Shown: in pieces, positions 49,901 to 58,751 of the stretch
Layout of the letters: each line of letters starts with the position of its first letter
Numbering within the stretch: the first letter of the stretch is position 1
From: Platycnemis pennipes
Taxonomy: Eukaryota > Arthropoda > Insecta > Odonata > Platycnemididae
Direction of reading: 5' to 3'
Assembly: GCA_933228895.1 (NCBI GenBank)
Contig: OW121857.1
Span: 78,983,672 to 79,047,671 of the forward strand
DNA length: 64,000 nucleotides
Translations under genes and position numbers: made by a program
The notes under the pieces: model-generated
Seen by the model: the letters and a program-made list of their open reading frames with translations, nothing else
The model's database searches: none
What the model was told of the DNA's origin: nothing

Positions 49901-52900
49901 TCTTTTTCCCCTTTCCCACGATAGGGATGAGATGATGTTTACCAAGGTTTCTCAAGAGGTAATGTGGGTGATCTCTCGAAGAAGCATGCTCCGTCGGCTT
50001 ATTATCTCTGTCTTCATCCGAGCATGGCTCATCTGGCTCCTCTCTACTTGCTGCCCACTCTTTGGTGGTGTGGAGCAGAAAGCCTTTGAATCACATGCTA
50101 TTTGATTCAATTAGTGTTTTATATACTCTATAAGCATTAAAAAGAGCACAGTTTATTAACCACAGGACACTTTCTTCGACCATTTCATTGTTTTTCTCAC
50201 AATTGTATAATACAATGAATACACATTCACCCTGTCTATGCCTTTCATATACTCATCGTATTTCAAAATACAGTAAGGCTTTTTGATCGGAAGTCCTGTG
50301 ATCCTGTCTTTCAGCTTTGTATTACCCATCTTAGCACTGTGAATAGCACTTATCATCCTCACCTCTCTTTGTCTTTCCACAGCACAAGCAACTCTTCACC
50401 TTTGCGAGAAAATGTACCCTGTCAATTTTTCAATATTTTCACCTCACTCTTTTATGTGGCAGGGAGTCCTATTATTTGGTCTGACAAGCTCTAATGTTAT
50501 TATCAAAGAGCAGGTCTGCTATTTTATGCTGTTGTAATAATTATCTTGATATTTGTGTTGCCAAAGATTGAGATGAGGCTTCAAAAGAGGAAAGATGGTT
50601 TGTTCTATTTTTTCCCTCGGCCGAATATATTTCTAAATTACTAATGTAGCCATAATCACTTTCACAAACCATAAGAACTAGCAAGCCATACTTTATGATT
50701 TTTGCTGGATTATAGGTCTTTATTTTTAATCCTTCCCTCCATGGAATCATTGTTTCATCAAGAGATAGCTCCTGCTTTGGTTCATTTACATTTTGAAAAT
50801 TTTCAATGACGTATTCCAAGACGGGTCTTATTTTGTATTGTCTGTTCATCACATCCAAAATGTTCTCATTATTTTCTGAAGTACCACACTTTCCAAATCT
50901 GTTCAAATCTCTTTCACATCAGCAATTCTCTAAATATGTTTGTTGCAATAAAAGGTCTGGTGCTCCAATACTCCTTCAGTGAATCCTTCCTCACCTGCCC
51001 CATGAGAATCAAAATAGCAAACCATTTTTTCACTTCAGTAATGGTTATGTCAGACCACTTTCCTGTTTTTGGTGATTATTTGTATTTATGTTGGTTTTGA
51101 CAGTAATACAAATTTGACTGAATGCACATCATTACCAACAAGTCATCGGCAGCAAACAGTGAGACTACATCGGGGACACTGGTAGAATTTTCTAGTACAC
51201 ATTTTACTCCAGGTTGGCCAAAAACTTTCTCTAAATCCCTCTCAGAATCTAATTATTCCCATGTAGTAGAAATTCCTGGTGAAGTCTTGTCTTCATTTGC
51301 ACTCTTATTTGCGTAACTTTCACTTATCAAGAGAGGAGTGGATTTTCTATTTCTGATCTTCACTACAATATCGGAATCACTTCTGCTTTCGTAACTATCT
51401 TCATCATACTGTAATGGCAAATCTGATAAATCTCCGGCACTCAGATCTAAAAAATTTCTTCCTCGTGCCAAGCACAGTCTTTCCTATGCAATGCCATTGC
51501 ATTGAATATTTCAATATACAGCTTGAGTGAACTCTCTCGCAAGACAATCCCTACACCAAAATCACTGGGACTCAAGGAAACGAACTACTCAAGACACACG
51601 AGAGAAGGAACTAACCACAGCCGTAAAAGAACAAGCGATTCATGATTCAAAAAAGACAAGCGATCCCTCATCCTTTTCATACCTAATGTTTACGTTGATG
51701 GAGCAGAGCTGAGAGTGCATTTCATCTGCTGTGAGAGGAACTTGAAGGTGAGGCAATACAGATATGGTGCTCACGGCGATAGTGATACGGATCCTTTCTG
51801 GTGGCTAAGCTAGGACCATGTGGAGAAACATTTTGTAAATAATGAGGCCAGGAGGCGGGGTGACCAAGGAGCCGAGAAAGAAATATACCCTCTGTAAAGA
51901 AGAGGGAAGACGAATAAAATTCAAGTTGAAGAAATTGAAGTTACGCGCCATAACCGAAATTCGGACTGAGATTTAAATGGCTATAATTAATGAAATGACT
52001 TCGGGTTATCGAAAATTACGTTACAATTATTCTTAATAAATAACAGAAGGCTAATGAAAAACATTCACCATATACATAACTAAATCTATTTAAAACTTTA
52101 CCATGATGCACCTACATGGTGAGAATTCTTATCATCCATCCGCAACAGATGGGATTTAAATGACGAAAATTCTCGCCATCCGTACGCAACGTGTTAATTT
52201 GAATTGTACATGGAACAATTCAAAACTGAATTTGGCAGTTATAAAATCTTGAGAGAGTCTAAGGGACTTAGGGCCAAGTAAAGCAGATATTAATAGAGGG
52301 TTGAGCATGGCTATAAGGGGTGAGATAAAGAGTAAAATATAGATACAGGGGTGAGGACAAACTGTGTTTATCAATGAAAATAAATCAGAGGCATTTCATG
52401 GAGAACCCTGGAAAAAAATTGAATTATGCATTACCTAATTCCCATCTCGTTACTTTTCTTCCCATGGCCATCCTTTCCCCAATCTAAATAAATATCTCAT
52501 TTGTCTTCCTTACTCTGCATTTCAATTTCTCCAACCTTCTTCAAATCCACAATTAAAAAAGTGCATCTCTATTTTTCACTCTTTCCCTAGGGTTTAAGAT
52601 TCATACACAATAAAACCATGTGCCATATCAAGCTCATTATAATCCTCTTCCTGAGAAATTTGCCAATGCTTCTGGCTACTAGTTCCGTGCTTTTTGAATA
52701 CCCTCTTTAGCTAAAGCCATGTTTCTCCTAGTGTCTAAAGAACCATGTCTAATTTATTCAATACATATACGAGGGGCAATTATTAGACCTCCAATTTTTT
52801 TTCTCAGGACTGGAAACAGATGTAACATGCGGATTGTTTTAAAATACGCGCGCACTCTTTATAAATACATGACATATATATATCAGAATTGTAGGGCACA

Positions 52901-55900
52901 CAGAATGCTAGTAGCAGCCTTGAGAGTTCGGCCTGTTTTGGAGACTTAAAATGGCGACGTTTTCATTACAGTAACAGCGTGTAATTATTCGTTTTCTCCA
53001 TTTGTGTGGTGTGACACCAATTGAATTTCATCACATTGAGTGAGACATGTGGTGAAGGTATCATGGATGTGTCCAATGAGCGTTCGTGGATGCGGTAGTT
53101 CAAAGAAAACAAACCTTGTGTGACAAACAACCAAGACAATCTCGGCCTCACACCAGCCAGTCTGACAATATGATCGAGCGAGTGGAGAAATTTGTTTTGG
53201 AGGACCGCCGAATGAGTGTGGAACACATCGCCTCCAAAGTTGGCATTTCCGTGGGATCTGTGCACACAATCCTGCATGAAGATGTTTTGAAGAACAAGCT
53301 CCTTTCATCATTGCTTGAAAAATGGCCGGAAAAGGCTGGACGTGTGCTCTTTCACCAAGACAACGCACCAGCACATTGGGCGATCGAGACGCTGGAGTTT
53401 TTTCGTAACAACAACTTTGAAGTGATCTCTCATACTCATTACTCTCCTAACCAGGCTCCCAGTGACTTTTGGCTGTTTCCAATGATGAAAGAAATTCCGT
53501 GATTGCACATTCACTAGCGGCACTGCTGTGGCAAGTGATTTTCCAGTGGTCACAGCAGACCCCTAAAGAAGGGTTCGTAGTGGCCATGGAACCATGGCAT
53601 CGTCATTGTGAAAAATGTGTGCAACTGCAGGAAGATTAAGCCGAGTACTGACATAAGTTTCACAGTTTGCGTGTGATTAGTTTTCGAGAAAAAAAATCGG
53701 AGGTGTTATAACTTGAATGCACCTCATACTACAGCAAAATTAAAATCAGGAGTGAATGGGCACACAAGGTTAGTAGGAAGACACATTTTAAATTTTCATA
53801 GTGAGTCGTGAGTGTATTTTGTGATAGTAAATTGCCTGTTTCTACTCAGAATGCAGTGGGGTGTGATTGGGAATGATGTCGGTCCCCTTCTCCCATGCCA
53901 TGGCTATGGAGGGCTATGAGGGTGGCTTGTCTTCTAGCAGAAATCACAAAACAAGGCAGCATGTTCCACGCCAACACTCGAGAGATGTCATGGGACATTC
54001 ACCCACCCCTATGCAGCAGTGGAGGGAAGGGTACTGCCAATAAAATCAAGCTCTCCTGCAGTCAGGGCACTCACATCTACCATGTTGGAGGAATGTGCTA
54101 GAGCATTTTCAAATATCCTTAAACTCGAGTCACAGAAAAAATCATCTACAAGGACACATAAAAGTAATCAAAGTTTGATGGACAAAGTCCTGGGGGCCTA
54201 TGTTCGAAAACGCTCGAGTTCCCCGCCAGTCGTACACGAACTCGAGTAGTGAAGTCGCATGCGTCTAAAAGCACGCGAAAATTGGTATGCTGGAACTGAA
54301 ATCCGTCGTATGCGAAATCCACCACTCGAGTGAGGTGTGGCAACGTCGCCGGAGCGCACCCTTCGAGTGCGAAATGGCCACCAAATTTAAACAACGAATA
54401 ATAATTTGATAGGTAATCGTATGTTATGAGCGGAAATTGCGATAAACTGCATTAATATTACTTTGATGGTGTAATACAGACCTCAACACTTGCCTCTGAA
54501 GGTCATGTAAGTGTTAAAACTGCTAAGTACTGTAAATGTAAACTCATGAGACCTCATCACTGTTATCCAATATTCTTAAAGCGTTGATATGGTGTTCAGC
54601 ATATTTTTGAATTGAGAAATGGCATTAACGTATTTGTAAATATGATCAATAATTGAATAATCAACAATTTCAGTAATTATTACTGAAACGGCATCTACCA
54701 TCACCGCCGGAAATGTCTAAACCTTCATGTAAGCATGATCACTCTCATGGCATTTATACACGGTAATGCGTTTTATCATTTTAGCTGGTCTTGACACTAT
54801 TGTAGTGTTTATGCCACTGCCGTTGTCACACAGAAGAGGTACTTTCTATTGAACTCTAAATATGTTAACGAGATTCAGTCAACGATATAGAACGAAGGAA
54901 AAGGCAGTTATTATATGCGAGTCATCAGGATGATGAATCAGAATACATGCTTTCCGAAAGGTCGCGAATTTATATTATTAATCCTTAAGGGAAGTAATTA
55001 AATCTAAAAAATGTAACGTTATACTACTCACTTCCATCGTAAAAATTATAGACTAGTGTAAGGTGAGTTACAAAGTTATTATCGAATCTATACCTGCAGT
55101 TGACTGAGGCTTTCCGTCTATTTTAGTCCTTAATAAATTCGCAAAATAACATTGCATAACTTTTATTCATTGTGACGGCTTGCATCAGTGCCATTATCTT
55201 CTTTCAATCATTTGTCGGATTGTGATCCTTGTGTAATTCATATGAGTGTGATTGGTCGCGATACTAGACTTTACAGTTTACAGTCGCCCCTCTACAATGC
55301 CCTCTACACAATGTTGACCGTAATCGATCGCTTCAACCTCTTCACATAATTTCTTTTTCATTTTGCATAGGAGGTGTAATCGTACAGTCAAGAGGCCTCG
55401 GGAATATTTTTCTTCTAACACAAAGAAAAACAGTGAAACCCGGGTCGTAGTAAAGTTTATTTTTGTGGATTTGGCTCGTGTTTTTCTTTCTGTGTTATCA
55501 TGTTTCGCTTCCACTCCATATCGCCTGAATCTTCAGAATTTTTCTTCTAGTTGAGAATGACGCGAAAGCGTTGAAACCGATGAGGAACATTAATAGTAGT
55601 GTGGAATAATACTAAGTTTATTTCGTTTCATAATGAGTTTTAACTTGCAACACATTCTATGAATGCATCTGTAGCTTAACTCTTTCTCCCCTTCAAATGA
55701 ATAAGTTGCGTGCTAAAGGAGTAACGGATATGTTTTAGGCAGCTGAGACATATGAGTAAAAAGTAGAACCAAATTTAATACGAGATTAGGGAAAGGAGCA
55801 TATATGATCGCAACGAAATCTACCAACGAATAATCGGCATCACACTTAGAACAAATTAACTACCGTGAAAAAGCTCACACATTTAGAATTAGGGGACTAG

Positions 55901-58751
55901 ATCATTAGAAAAATAATTCCTTGTTTTTAATCCATATACTAAGTAATTACTTGGAAGAATTTGTGGCGTCACACATTGTAAGAATCAAATAACTTTGAAT
56001 TATTCCACTTAAATGTTTATACAACCGCACGACTTCAGCGTCTTAGCGTCATTGTCAGCGTGACAATTACTTGAAAATGACAGTAAGACATTCACATTCA
56101 TTGGTAAAATAAAACTTAAAATGTAATTGTACAAAGTACAACAATTCTAACTACATTGCACGACCATGCAAGATTTTTCCTAGTTATTTTCTTTGAATCA
56201 CCATTGATGGAAAAGGTTTTCGTACTACATCTACATCTACGCGATACCCTGCAAGCCACCACGAGGGTGTGTGGCAGGGGGTGTATATCACCAAGCATGC
56301 ACTATTGACATGCAAACAAGTGACTATAGGGTCTCAATGTCACCACTAATGTCATCGAATCGAGTATTTAGTTGGTACAACCGTGCCACAGTCTCTTAAT
56401 TCATCTTAAATATATTTCCCACTTCCGGGGAGGACACATAATTCCTCTTTTGCCATGTTTCTTCAGCTGCTAAATCGTCAGCACCCGCCATTACGCTCAC
56501 TCGAAGGGTAAGTCGACTGGTATCCACCGCTCGAGTAGCCGGTAATCGTGTACGAGTGAACTCGAGTGGTTCGAGCATAGCAAATTCGCCGAGCGCTCGG
56601 GTTCATACCACGTGACTCGAGTACGACGGCGAAGTCGTGTACGACTAAAATTTCGAACATAGGCCCCCTGGACAAAAAAATTAAAAAAAAGTTCTTCAAT
56701 ATTGTCTACTTCAGATGAGCTGGCAACACAGCCTTTATGAGACATCTTTTTGGTTTTACTGTGTCTACCACAAAATATTTGCTATCACAGTTGCAATAAT
56801 ATCCTTTAGTCAGTAACCAGAAATATGCTTTCTCTTTGTTCACTGTCCGCTAACTCCAGTGAATTTTCCAGCTCGAGTAACTGAGGCAGGACAGAATTAT
56901 TCAACGTCTACTGTGTCCACATCATTGGGTTAGTTGACTCAAAGGAAAAAATACCTTGTCAGTAGAATGCCCACAAATTTTTCACTGCTGGATAATAAGA
57001 TCCCAGTTTGTGAACATTACACACTATAGATAGGCACACTCATCTAGAGCATAGAAGTTAGAAGAGGAAAAGGCATTGACAATGTCAGTCAAATTACAAT
57101 TGTGGTCAGTATCAATTACTGATTTATGAAATTATTTTTGTCGTCACAATTGTTAGGACAAACTTTTTTGTGCATTAATCTTCCAGCTGTTATCTCAAAA
57201 TAAAATATTAACAGTCAAATAACAATTGCAGTTAGTATCAATTAGGTACTGATTAATGAAATTATTTTTGTCGTCACAATTGTTAGCTAAAGTTTTAAAA
57301 AAATACTCATAAATAAGGATATTAACAGACCCCTTCCTCTGAGAACTAAAACACAGACCTTTGGAAGCAGAATTGCAAAATAGGCACTGACAAGCAAATT
57401 TTCTTAAGTATCACCACCAGGTAGGCAAATTTGCAAACAGTTTTTGTCCTAGACTGAGCATAAAAAGAAAGGTTAAAAGCACTAGAAATGAAAATACTGC
57501 AAAGTAGATGTCATCAACTCACTGGATTTAATCTAAAATTTAGCAGTCTCCTTCAAACAAGCGTAACAGAAAAACCATGTGCCATTCTATTATGCCAGTG
57601 TGGTGAAACGTTTCATGTTACCAAATAACCTCGTGGAAGGTTACACTGAAACGCTGCAAAATCTAAAGTGAATACTGACAACTTATACCAAGAAAAGCCT
57701 GATAGACCAATTTACTTAATATTTTTCAACGAAAACTAAACTAAATGGTGAACAACCTTTTTTCACATTGATTTGTCAATCACCTACCTCTGTTTCTTCC
57801 CTTTCCTTTTTTGCCTTTTCGGCTTTCTCTTGGCGAAGGCACCATAAACGCTGGGCCTCCACTTCAGCCAGCAGCCACTCTTTATTTCTTTCTTCAATCA
57901 GTCGAGCTTCTTCCTCTTCACGGAATTGTTCCAAAGCCTCCTGTTCCTTCGCCCATGCTTGATATGTTGGCGACAACTCCTGCTTTTTTCGTACTGAAAT
58001 ATTAACAAAGTACACAGCTCCAAATTAAGAAATGTTAAAGGTCTTCTAAAAAAAGAATTAAGAATAACTAACGAATTCGCGAGGTAGTGGTTCATCATGA
58101 CAATGCAGATGACAATTTAAATAACTCTATAGGATAAAAACATTGGTACCTACATCAATGCCCTAGATCAGTTTCCCCTTATATTTCTAGAAGCTAGAAC
58201 TTGCCATTTATAAAACTAGACGATAGATTCAAAACTAGAAGATAGATTTAGAGTTTGACGCTTTATATAGCTAGGACCACAACAGAATCCTTGGTACTGG
58301 CAAGCCAATTCCTCACAATTCACTTTCACAAGACTGGGATATTAATGACACTTGCAAAGGGGACGCGTTCGATCACAAGGTTTCCAGTAAAACTAATATT
58401 ACACAGGGCAAATATAATGCCGGGGTTGAAGCTTCCAATGCGAAAGAAGCTAAGCAATCTCACGAGCGTTCATGGGCTACGATTAGCAGTTCTTCAGATA
58501 AGTCGATTGGGTTAGGACGATTTTCGTAATGCAAACGTTGCTCTGGATGGACACGATGGGATAGTATATTACCTGCATCAAGAAGAGCATCCCTTTCTTG
58601 AGCTCGTAATCGCCGCAAACGTTTCCTCCGCATTTTTCTGACAAGATTACGCCAAACTTTATGCCTAAAGATGAAGAATTCATGAACGACTGCACACCGT
58701 TTGATTCATTCATATGCACCGCACAAACGACCATTTATCTTACCTTCCCAT
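31216..58751 (-). CDS. ZRSR2: ZRSR2 / Urp-like U2AF35-related splicing factor (nine coding exons)
   Basis: Joining the nine exons 58751-58744, 58664-58573, 57993-57788, 48577-48482, 46796-46758, 39943-39831, 38350-38207, 34419-34193 and 31997-31216 gives 1,707 nt (568 residues plus TGA). Every junction is GT-AG and every phase matches. Visible domains are a basic N-terminus, a Glu/Lys/Gln-rich coiled coil at about residues 40-147, CCCH finger 1 (C168, C177, C183, H187), a U2AF-homology RRM at about 190-300 with NGRWY at 284-288, CCCH finger 2 (C308, C316, C322, H326), the motif CNFLHVFRNP, and a long Arg/Ser tail. This is the full ZRSR2 architecture; human ZRSR2 is 482 residues, and the excess here is mostly RS tail. 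Family knowledge: the protein binds the 3' splice site in the nucleus and is needed for U12-type introns. The start is chosen because an in-frame TAA lies two codons upstream. The locus looks intact. The symbol is by family resemblance. Confidence 0.95.
32221..32380. repeat. tandem duplication, two 80-bp copies (intron 8)
   Basis: The sequence 32221-32300 repeats at 32301-32380 with a single visible difference (ACAAAC versus ACAGAC), so the duplication is recent. Confidence 0.92.
34035..34080. repeat. tandem duplication, two 23-bp copies (intron 8)
   Basis: ACGGATGAATTTGGAGATAG plus TTA occurs twice back to back without change, about 110 bp downstream of exon 8 in gene orientation. Confidence 0.92.
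34193..34419 (-). CDS. ZRSR2: ZRSR2-like coding exon 8 (U2AF-homology RRM)
   Basis: The exon is 227 nt with acceptor TACAG and donor GTATG. It encodes DFYNDVVPELFRYGRLV, then SEPHLRGNVYVEYEKE and NGRWYGGK. These match the human RRM (EPHLRGNVYVQYQ, NGRWYAG). It ends with WKAAIC, whose Cys is the first ligand of the second zinc finger. Confidence 0.97.
36859..37311. mobile_element. hAT-like MITE in intron 7
   Basis: The 453-bp element has 13-bp inverted ends, AGGGTTCATACCA on the left and TGGTATGAACCCT on the right. It is flanked by direct GTATTAA on both sides (36852-36858, 37312-37318). Subterminal TTTCCCTGAC motifs occur at both ends. The centre is unusually GC-rich (CCGAGCCGCCCAGCCGGGAC). 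The 7-8 bp duplication fits hAT. There is no transposase. Confidence 0.8.
37312..37560 (+). mobile_element. possible non-LTR retrotransposon tail remnant
   Basis: The plus frame 37329-37538 contains EKDLQEANDDVGAWNYDWAK then RMEANRMPWRVARNP, resembling the C-terminal D-W-x-x-A ... D/N-R-x-x-W-R block of Jockey/RTE-type elements. It is short and upstream domains are absent. An unrelated small protein cannot be excluded. Confidence 0.35.
38207..38350 (-). CDS. ZRSR2: ZRSR2-like coding exon 7 (finger 1 end, RRM start)
   Basis: The exon is 144 nt with acceptor TTTCAG and donor GTAAGA. It supplies the last zinc ligand (His in RNHPRP), then YSHFGMDQSMLDEYDSD and LEYEDSETYQHF, which lead into the U2AF-homology RRM. 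Both boundaries split Arg codons. Confidence 0.95.
38870..39150. repeat. intronic direct repeat, copy 1 (intron 6)
   Basis: It begins GATGGCCGAATCGGATCCAA, with AGATCCGCGGATCTTTCATT, and continues through GCGAATGGAATGTAGATGCG and GTAGATACTGACGA. The same order returns at 39374. The start is packed with GGATCC/AGATCC steps. Confidence 0.75.
39374..39660. repeat. intronic direct repeat, copy 2 (intron 6)
   Basis: GATGGTCGGGTCGGATCCAA opens it, and CGAATGGAATGTACGTATGG, GTAGATACCAAC and a TCTTGACCTTTTTCTCC end follow copy 1 with moderate divergence. Spacing between copy starts is about 504 bp. A tRNA-like B box (AAGTTCGATCCC, near 39225) lies between them. Confidence 0.75.
39831..39943 (-). CDS. 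ZRSR2: ZRSR2-like coding exon 6 (CCCH zinc finger 1)
   Basis: The exon is 113 nt with acceptor TTTCAG and donor GTAAGC. It encodes CPFFIKTGACRFGDRCS, three of the four ligands of the first C-x8-C-x5-C-x3-H finger. The histidine comes from exon 7. It is nearly identical to the human segment. Confidence 0.95.
42346..42377. repeat. perfect 32-bp palindrome
   Basis: AAATGGTACTAATACA is followed immediately by its exact reverse complement, with no spacer. It lies inside the pogo/Tigger-like element, just before the GATA array. Confidence 0.95.
42400..42765. repeat. degenerate GATA/TATC array
   Basis: About 370 bp is dominated by CGATAAATATCG, CACGATAAATATCACG and GATATCG-type units, most of them self-complementary, on a loose 12-20 bp period. 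It is a simple-sequence expansion within a transposon. Confidence 0.85.
44698..44934 (+). pseudogene. THAP-domain fragment, probable transposase N-terminus relic
   Basis: The frame ends FKCCVPKEHLFKFPREENIK, RKWHYSFPRKDYKITENSRV. This matches the THAP pattern: Cys near the start, FKFP, a Trp after RK, RKDF/Y-K-T/I-x-x-SRV. The expected closing Cys-x-x-His is missing (VGEFIL), so the zinc site is broken. It lies on the plus strand, opposite to the ZRSR2-like gene. Confidence 0.65.
44952..45149. mobile_element. fold-back insert with 16-bp target duplication and ribozyme-like arms
   Basis: CAATGTGTATTTTGTT stands at 44936-44951 and again at 45150-45165, flanking a 198-bp insert. Arms of about 75 nt, 44977 inward and 45150 inward, pair almost perfectly around a short CGGATATCCCTTT centre. 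Each arm has GTGACC/GGTCAC (stem II-like) next to GAAACGTCGGGG. The CTGANGA box is decayed to CCGAAAA/TTGAAAA. It sits within the P-like relic, so it inserted later. Confidence 0.8.
46758..46796 (-). CDS. ZRSR2: ZRSR2-like coding exon 5 (39-nt microexon)
   Basis: This is a 13-codon phase-0 microexon, DELMKQIIEFVEK, with acceptor TTATAG and donor GTAAGC. It extends the coiled coil just before the first zinc finger and corresponds to the family's MLDQAENE region. Skipping it would keep the reading frame. Confidence 0.85.
47090..47208 (-). repeat. tRNA-like SINE head (family B relative)
   Basis: Minus strand: TTTGGTAGCCCAGTGGGTAA, AGCGTTGGGCTGCAGACC, B box GAGTTCAAATCTC, then GGATGTCCAGTG as in family B. 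The head looks tRNA-like but the acceptor stem does not pair well. Confidence 0.55.
48482..48577 (-). CDS. ZRSR2: ZRSR2-like coding exon 4 (coiled coil)
   Basis: This is a 96-nt phase-0 exon between a CTGTAG acceptor and a GTAAG donor. It encodes 32 charged residues beginning MRIRKEWEEEQKKQE, matching the KEQWEEQQRKE portion of the human protein. The frame is kept from exon 3 into exon 5. Confidence 0.92.
48630..48790 (-). repeat. SINE family C copy, diverged (intron 4)
   Basis: GGGCTTTAGGTACCCACAAT and ATATCACACCATCTAAC on the plus strand correspond to the far-end blocks of the 18.84-kb copy. The B box is no longer recognisable. Confidence 0.45.
49606..52193 (-). mobile_element. piggyBac-family transposon, decayed (intron 3)
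   Basis: Inverted ends CATGTTGCGTACCGG (left) and CACGTTGCGTACGGA (minus strand, right) are each bordered by TTAA (49602-49605, 52194-52197), the piggyBac target. Both subterminal zones share ATTTAAAT. The 2.59-kb interior carries a broken transposase on the minus strand. Confidence 0.9.
49767..51471 (-). pseudogene. broken piggyBac (PGBD-like) transposase
   Basis: Pieces in order on the minus strand are an acidic N-terminus (51471-51253), YWSTRPFIATNIFREL near 50980, KIRPVLEYVIENFQ with the catalytic-type SLDETMIPWR and YNPAKIIKYG (50906-50541), KPYCILKYDEYMKGIDRVNV with the third acidic position (50380-50156), and a C-terminal Cys-rich block TRRCKVCATEKLGRRRGMC (49955-49767). In-frame stops and frame changes separate them, so no intact protein is possible. 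Confidence 0.88.
52770..53726 (+). mobile_element. internally deleted mariner transposon (intron 3)
   Basis: The left end CGAGGGGCAATTATTAGACC and minus-strand right end TGAGGTGCATTCAAGTTATA share the GAGGNGCA start and the CCTCCRATTTTTTTTCTC block. TA dinucleotides border both (52768-52769, 53727-53728). At 957 bp it is shorter than a complete mariner (about 1.3 kb). Confidence 0.88.
53086..53502 (+). pseudogene. mariner transposase with internal deletion
   Basis: The frame has the second helix-turn-helix (EHIASKVGISVGSVHTILHE), then jumps to FHQDNAPAHWA (second catalytic Asp) and YSPNQAPSDFWLFP (third catalytic Asp). The region with the first catalytic Asp is missing, and an upstream stop cuts off the N-terminus. 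It can be a transposition substrate at most, not a source of transposase. Confidence 0.88.
55545..55600 (+). repeat. decayed hammerhead-like motif
   Basis: TTGAGAATGACGCGAAAGCG, TTGAAACCGATGAGG follows the order of the 7.1-kb motif: a CTGAAGA-like box (TTGAGAA), stem GACGC/GCGTT closed by GAAA, then GAAAC. Two core bases are changed, so activity is unlikely. Confidence 0.4.
56222..56310 (+). repeat. TACATCTAC-family repeat, best copy
   Basis: TACATCTACATCTACGCGAT, ACCCTGCAAGCCACCACGAG, GGTGTGTGGCAGGGGGTGTA and then CATGCACTATTGACATGCAA. The last block is also next to the 9.83-kb copy, which extends the shared unit to about 85 bp. Confidence 0.65.
57086..57286. repeat. near-tandem duplication of about 72 bp (intron 3)
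   Basis: The block 57086-57156 (CAGTCAAATTACAATTGTGG ... TCGTCACAATTGTTAG) returns at 57212-57286 with a few substitutions and a 3-4 bp insertion. About 55 bp of other sequence lies between. Confidence 0.85.
57788..57993 (-). CDS. ZRSR2: ZRSR2-like coding exon 3 (coiled coil)
   Basis: The exon is 206 nt with acceptor TTTCAG and donor GTAGG. It encodes residues about 34-102, rich in Glu, Lys and Gln, with the family-type segment RNKEWLLAEVEAQRLW. It ends in phase 0. The intron downstream is the largest in the gene (about 9.2 kb) and holds three DNA transposons. Confidence 0.92.
58573..58664 (-). CDS. ZRSR2: ZRSR2-like coding exon 2 (basic N-terminus)
   Basis: The exon is 92 nt with a TTTAG acceptor and a GTAAT donor. 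It encodes an Arg/Lys-rich stretch, HKVWRNLVRKMRRKRLRRLR and onward, matching the family's basic N-terminal segment and probably nuclear-localising. It enters with one base of a codon and leaves with one base. Confidence 0.9.
58744..58751 (-). CDS. ZRSR2: ZRSR2-like coding exon 1 (8 nt, start codon)
   Basis: This exon contributes ATGGGAAG, which is Met, Gly and two bases of Arg, followed by a GTAAG donor. An in-frame TAA sits two codons upstream. The very short coding part puts most of the exon in the 5' UTR, whose start is not visible. Joined to exon 2 the protein begins MGRHKVWRN, which lines up with the lysine-rich start of the family. Confidence 0.8.

Larger units (their letters stand above)
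54187..56673. mobile_element. candidate 2.5-kb DNA transposon with 23-bp inverted ends (intron 3)
   Basis: GTCCTGGGGGCCTATGTTCG plus AAA at 54187-54209 is inverted at 56651-56673 with one mismatch in 23. Inside each end, AGTCGTACACGA and many CTCGAG sites recur (54212, 54240, 54325; 56500-56620). No clean target duplication and no transposase were found. The interior contains a ribozyme-like relic and a TACATCTAC-family repeat. Confidence 0.6.
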
